A stretch of 7,349 nucleotides of DNA from Clostridia bacterium (GTDB lineage Bacteria > Bacillota > Clostridia > Christensenellales > Borkfalkiaceae): NCBI GenBank assembly GCA_900767495.1, contig CAAFZH010000060.1, positions 1 to 7,349 on the forward strand, written 5' to 3'. Numbering within the stretch: the stretch's first letter is position 1; the number at the start of each line of letters is the position of its first letter. Shown in pieces: positions 6,827 through 7,349 of the stretch. The position numbers were made by a program, and so were the translations under genes. The notes beneath the pieces were generated by a model. That model was not told where the DNA came from. It did no database searches and was given only the letters and a program-made list of their open reading frames with translations.

Positions 6827-6864
6827 TTTACTTTTATTCTTATATTAGTTTCGCTACTCGGTTT

Positions 6865-6878
6865 GCGGTCATCACCGC
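6865..6878 (-). other. Small hairpin near the 5' end of the operon mRNA
   Basis: Arms GCGGT and ACCGC form a perfect 5-base stem with a 4-base loop. If transcription starts near 6889, the hairpin lies about 12-25 bases into the mRNA. It could protect the 5' end of the transcript. It is too small for a riboswitch and has no U-run, so it is not a terminator. Function is unproven. Confidence 0.3.
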
Positions 6879-6895
6879 TCGCTTTTTACGCCTAT

Positions 6896-6924
6896 ATTAT
6901 AACTCGGATAAAAAAACTTAACAG
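6896..6924 (-). promoter_or_regulatory. Promoter of the pst-pho operon
   Basis: On the minus strand a perfect -10 box TATAAT (6901-6896) is preceded at 17 bases by CTGTTA (6924-6919), a poor match to TTGACA. A good -10 with a poor -35, touching an activator-site array, is the known layout of PhoB/PhoP-activated promoters. The predicted start near 6889 gives a leader of about 80 bases before pstS. No other promoter is evident within the operon, so all six genes probably share this one. Confidence 0.7.
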
Positions 6925-6981
6925 GCGAAAACAGGTAAAACAAACGTAAAGTTTACGTAAAGTCGCGTAAAGAAAGTTAAA
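6925..6981 (-). promoter_or_regulatory. PHO-box array for PhoB binding
   Basis: Read on the minus strand, six related hexamers follow one another in 9-11 base steps: TTTAAC (6981-6976), TTTACG (6971-6966), TTTACG (6961-6956), TTTACG (6950-6945), TTTACC (6939-6934) and TTTCGC (6930-6925). The three central copies share the longer core CTTTACG. Direct repeats at one helical turn are how PhoB and PhoP dimers bind, and the hexamer resembles the Bacillus PhoP box TT(A/T)ACA. The array ends at the -35 position of the operon promoter. The last two units also carry CTGT steps as in the E. coli pho box. That the operon's own PhoB binds here is inference. Confidence 0.75.
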
Positions 6982-6982
6982 T

Positions 6983-7002
6983 ATTAACGCTTATTAACGC
7001 TT
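6983..7002. repeat. Exact 10-base tandem repeat upstream of the PHO boxes
   Basis: ATTAACGCTT (plus strand) occurs twice with no gap, directly upstream of the PHO-box array and continuing its roughly 10-base phase. It contains TTAAC, which resembles half of a PhoP-type box, but in the opposite orientation to the TTTACG series. It may be extra binding sites for the same regulator, sites for a second regulator, or a local duplication. Confidence 0.6.
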
Positions 7003-7060
7003 GCGCAAATGCACAACCTACGAAATATAGAAAACACGCCCCACAGACAAAGCAATGCAA
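7003..7060. other. Plain intergenic spacer
   Basis: I see no coding frame, promoter, strong hairpin or repeat in this stretch. It separates the operon's control region from the repeat cluster that follows. Confidence 0.5.
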
Positions 7061-7121
7061 TCCCCTATCGGCACTCCGTGCCACTTCGCCTGCACGGCGG
7101 ACGATAGGGAATAAAAATACG
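7061..7121. repeat. Hairpin-forming intergenic repeat, copy 1
   Basis: An 8-base inverted repeat, CCCTATCG (7063-7070) and CGATAGGG (7102-7109), encloses two smaller hairpins: GGCAC/GTGCC (7070-7082, one base shared with the outer arm) and CGCC/GGCG (7087-7099). The right arm and the bases after it (7102-7121) recur at 7213-7232 with 18 of 20 bases identical. Nested symmetry and recurrence point to a dispersed, non-coding repeat family (small palindromic element or transposon-like remnant) rather than a gene. There is no T-run placing it as a terminator for the operon. Confidence 0.6.
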
Positions 7122-7130
7122 CGGTAATCC

Positions 7131-7170
7131 ACCCTCCCGGGAGATTGCTTCGCTACGCTCGCAAAGACGG
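7131..7170. repeat. GC-rich imperfect palindrome between repeat copies
   Basis: It begins with a perfect 10-base palindrome CTCCCGGGAG (7134-7143) and continues with an imperfect hairpin (about 7145-7164, outer arms TTGC and GCAA). From memory, closely similar strings such as ATTGCTTCGC followed by GCTCGCAA are abundant dispersed intergenic repeats in many bacterial genomes; this is recollection and was not searched. Confidence 0.45.
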
Positions 7171-7177
7171 TAATTTG

Positions 7178-7232
7178 CTTCCTCCTTCGGGGGAAGTGTC
7201 GGCAACGCCGACGATAGGGGATAAAAACACGT
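7178..7232. repeat. Hairpin-forming intergenic repeat, diverged copy 2
   Basis: Two hairpins stand side by side: CTTCCTCC with GGGGGAAG (7178-7196, 8 pairs with one G-U, 3-base loop) and GTCGGC with GCCGAC (7198-7212, perfect 6-base stem, 3-base loop). The end (7213-7232) repeats 7102-7121 with two mismatches, at a distance of 111 bases. The left CCCTATCG arm of copy 1 is not present here, so this copy is either truncated or a different member of the family. Confidence 0.55.
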
Positions 7233-7349
7233 CATATTGAGCGTTAGCGAAATGGCTCGACAGCCCGTCCCCCTTTCGTCGCGCTTGCGCGCGCCACCCC
7301 CCCCGTTTCATCGGGGGAGTCTACCCACGACCAAAGTGAGAAGTATACG
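7231..7349. repeat. Further repeat-like intergenic DNA to the right edge
   Basis: It starts with GTCATATTGAGCGTTAGCGA, a string of the GTCAT-n-GAGCG type that I recall as a dispersed repeat end in many bacterial genomes. It continues with a G/C-rich stretch containing GCGCTTGCGCGC (7281-7292) and a perfect 6-base stem CCCCCG/CGGGGG (7300-7317, 6-base loop). The run of eight C (7297-7304) is a possible slippage site. No open frame, promoter or RNA gene is recognisable. The element may continue past the window edge. Confidence 0.4.

Noticed and set aside
6865..6878. Riboswitch in the pstS leader
   Set aside because: The leader is only about 80 bases with one 5-base hairpin, and no known riboswitch core is visible.
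7061..7349. CRISPR array or tRNA-like RNA in the repeat cluster
   Set aside because: Repeats are not regularly spaced with equal-length spacers, only two copies are seen, and the nested hairpins of copy 1 lack tRNA features such as a GTTC-type arm and CCA-side stem geometry.

Overview
The window holds one complete, leftward (minus-strand) phosphate-starvation operon with its promoter region, flanked by non-coding DNA on both sides. In transcription order the genes are pstS (phosphate-binding lipoprotein), pstCA (both Pst permease subunits in one polypeptide), pstB (ATPase), phoU, phoB (response regulator, called phoP in many Gram-positives) and phoR (sensor kinase). Neighbouring genes overlap or are separated by fewer than 60 bases, with no internal promoter or terminator that I can see.

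Organism: the short-spacer AAGGAG-type ribosome-binding sites, the lipoprotein-type PstS, the phoU-phoB-phoR tail on the pst operon, PHO-box-like TTTACG direct repeats (resembling the TT(A/T)ACA PhoP boxes of Bacillus) and the many repeat-derived hairpins in the intergenic DNA suggest a Clostridia-like member of the Bacillota, perhaps an uncultured gut lineage. This is inference from sequence style; no marker gene for taxonomy is present.

Layout. Positions 1-287 are non-coding: downstream of phoR lies an A/T-rich stretch, then a near-consensus leftward promoter (TTGACA, 17 bases, TATTAT) and a leader that runs off the left edge towards a gene not in the window. Positions 288-6809 are the six genes. 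Positions 6810-7002 are the operon's control region: 5' leader, -10 box, a run of six TTTACG-like hexamers in 9-11 base steps, and an exact 10-base tandem repeat. Positions 7003-7349 hold no gene; most of the stretch is a cluster of hairpin-forming intergenic repeats.

How the genes work together: PstS captures phosphate outside the membrane, PstCA with PstB imports it using ATP, PhoU links transporter state to signalling, and PhoR-PhoB switches on the operon when phosphate is scarce, most likely through the repeat array upstream of pstS.

The most unusual point is PstS. Its two homologous halves appear in reversed order: the SGTR-containing half that is normally C-terminal follows the signal peptide directly, and the GSTS-containing half that is normally N-terminal comes last. 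It reads as a circular permutation cut at the loop after the IYTGKI motif. The PstC-PstA fusion is a second departure from the textbook operon.
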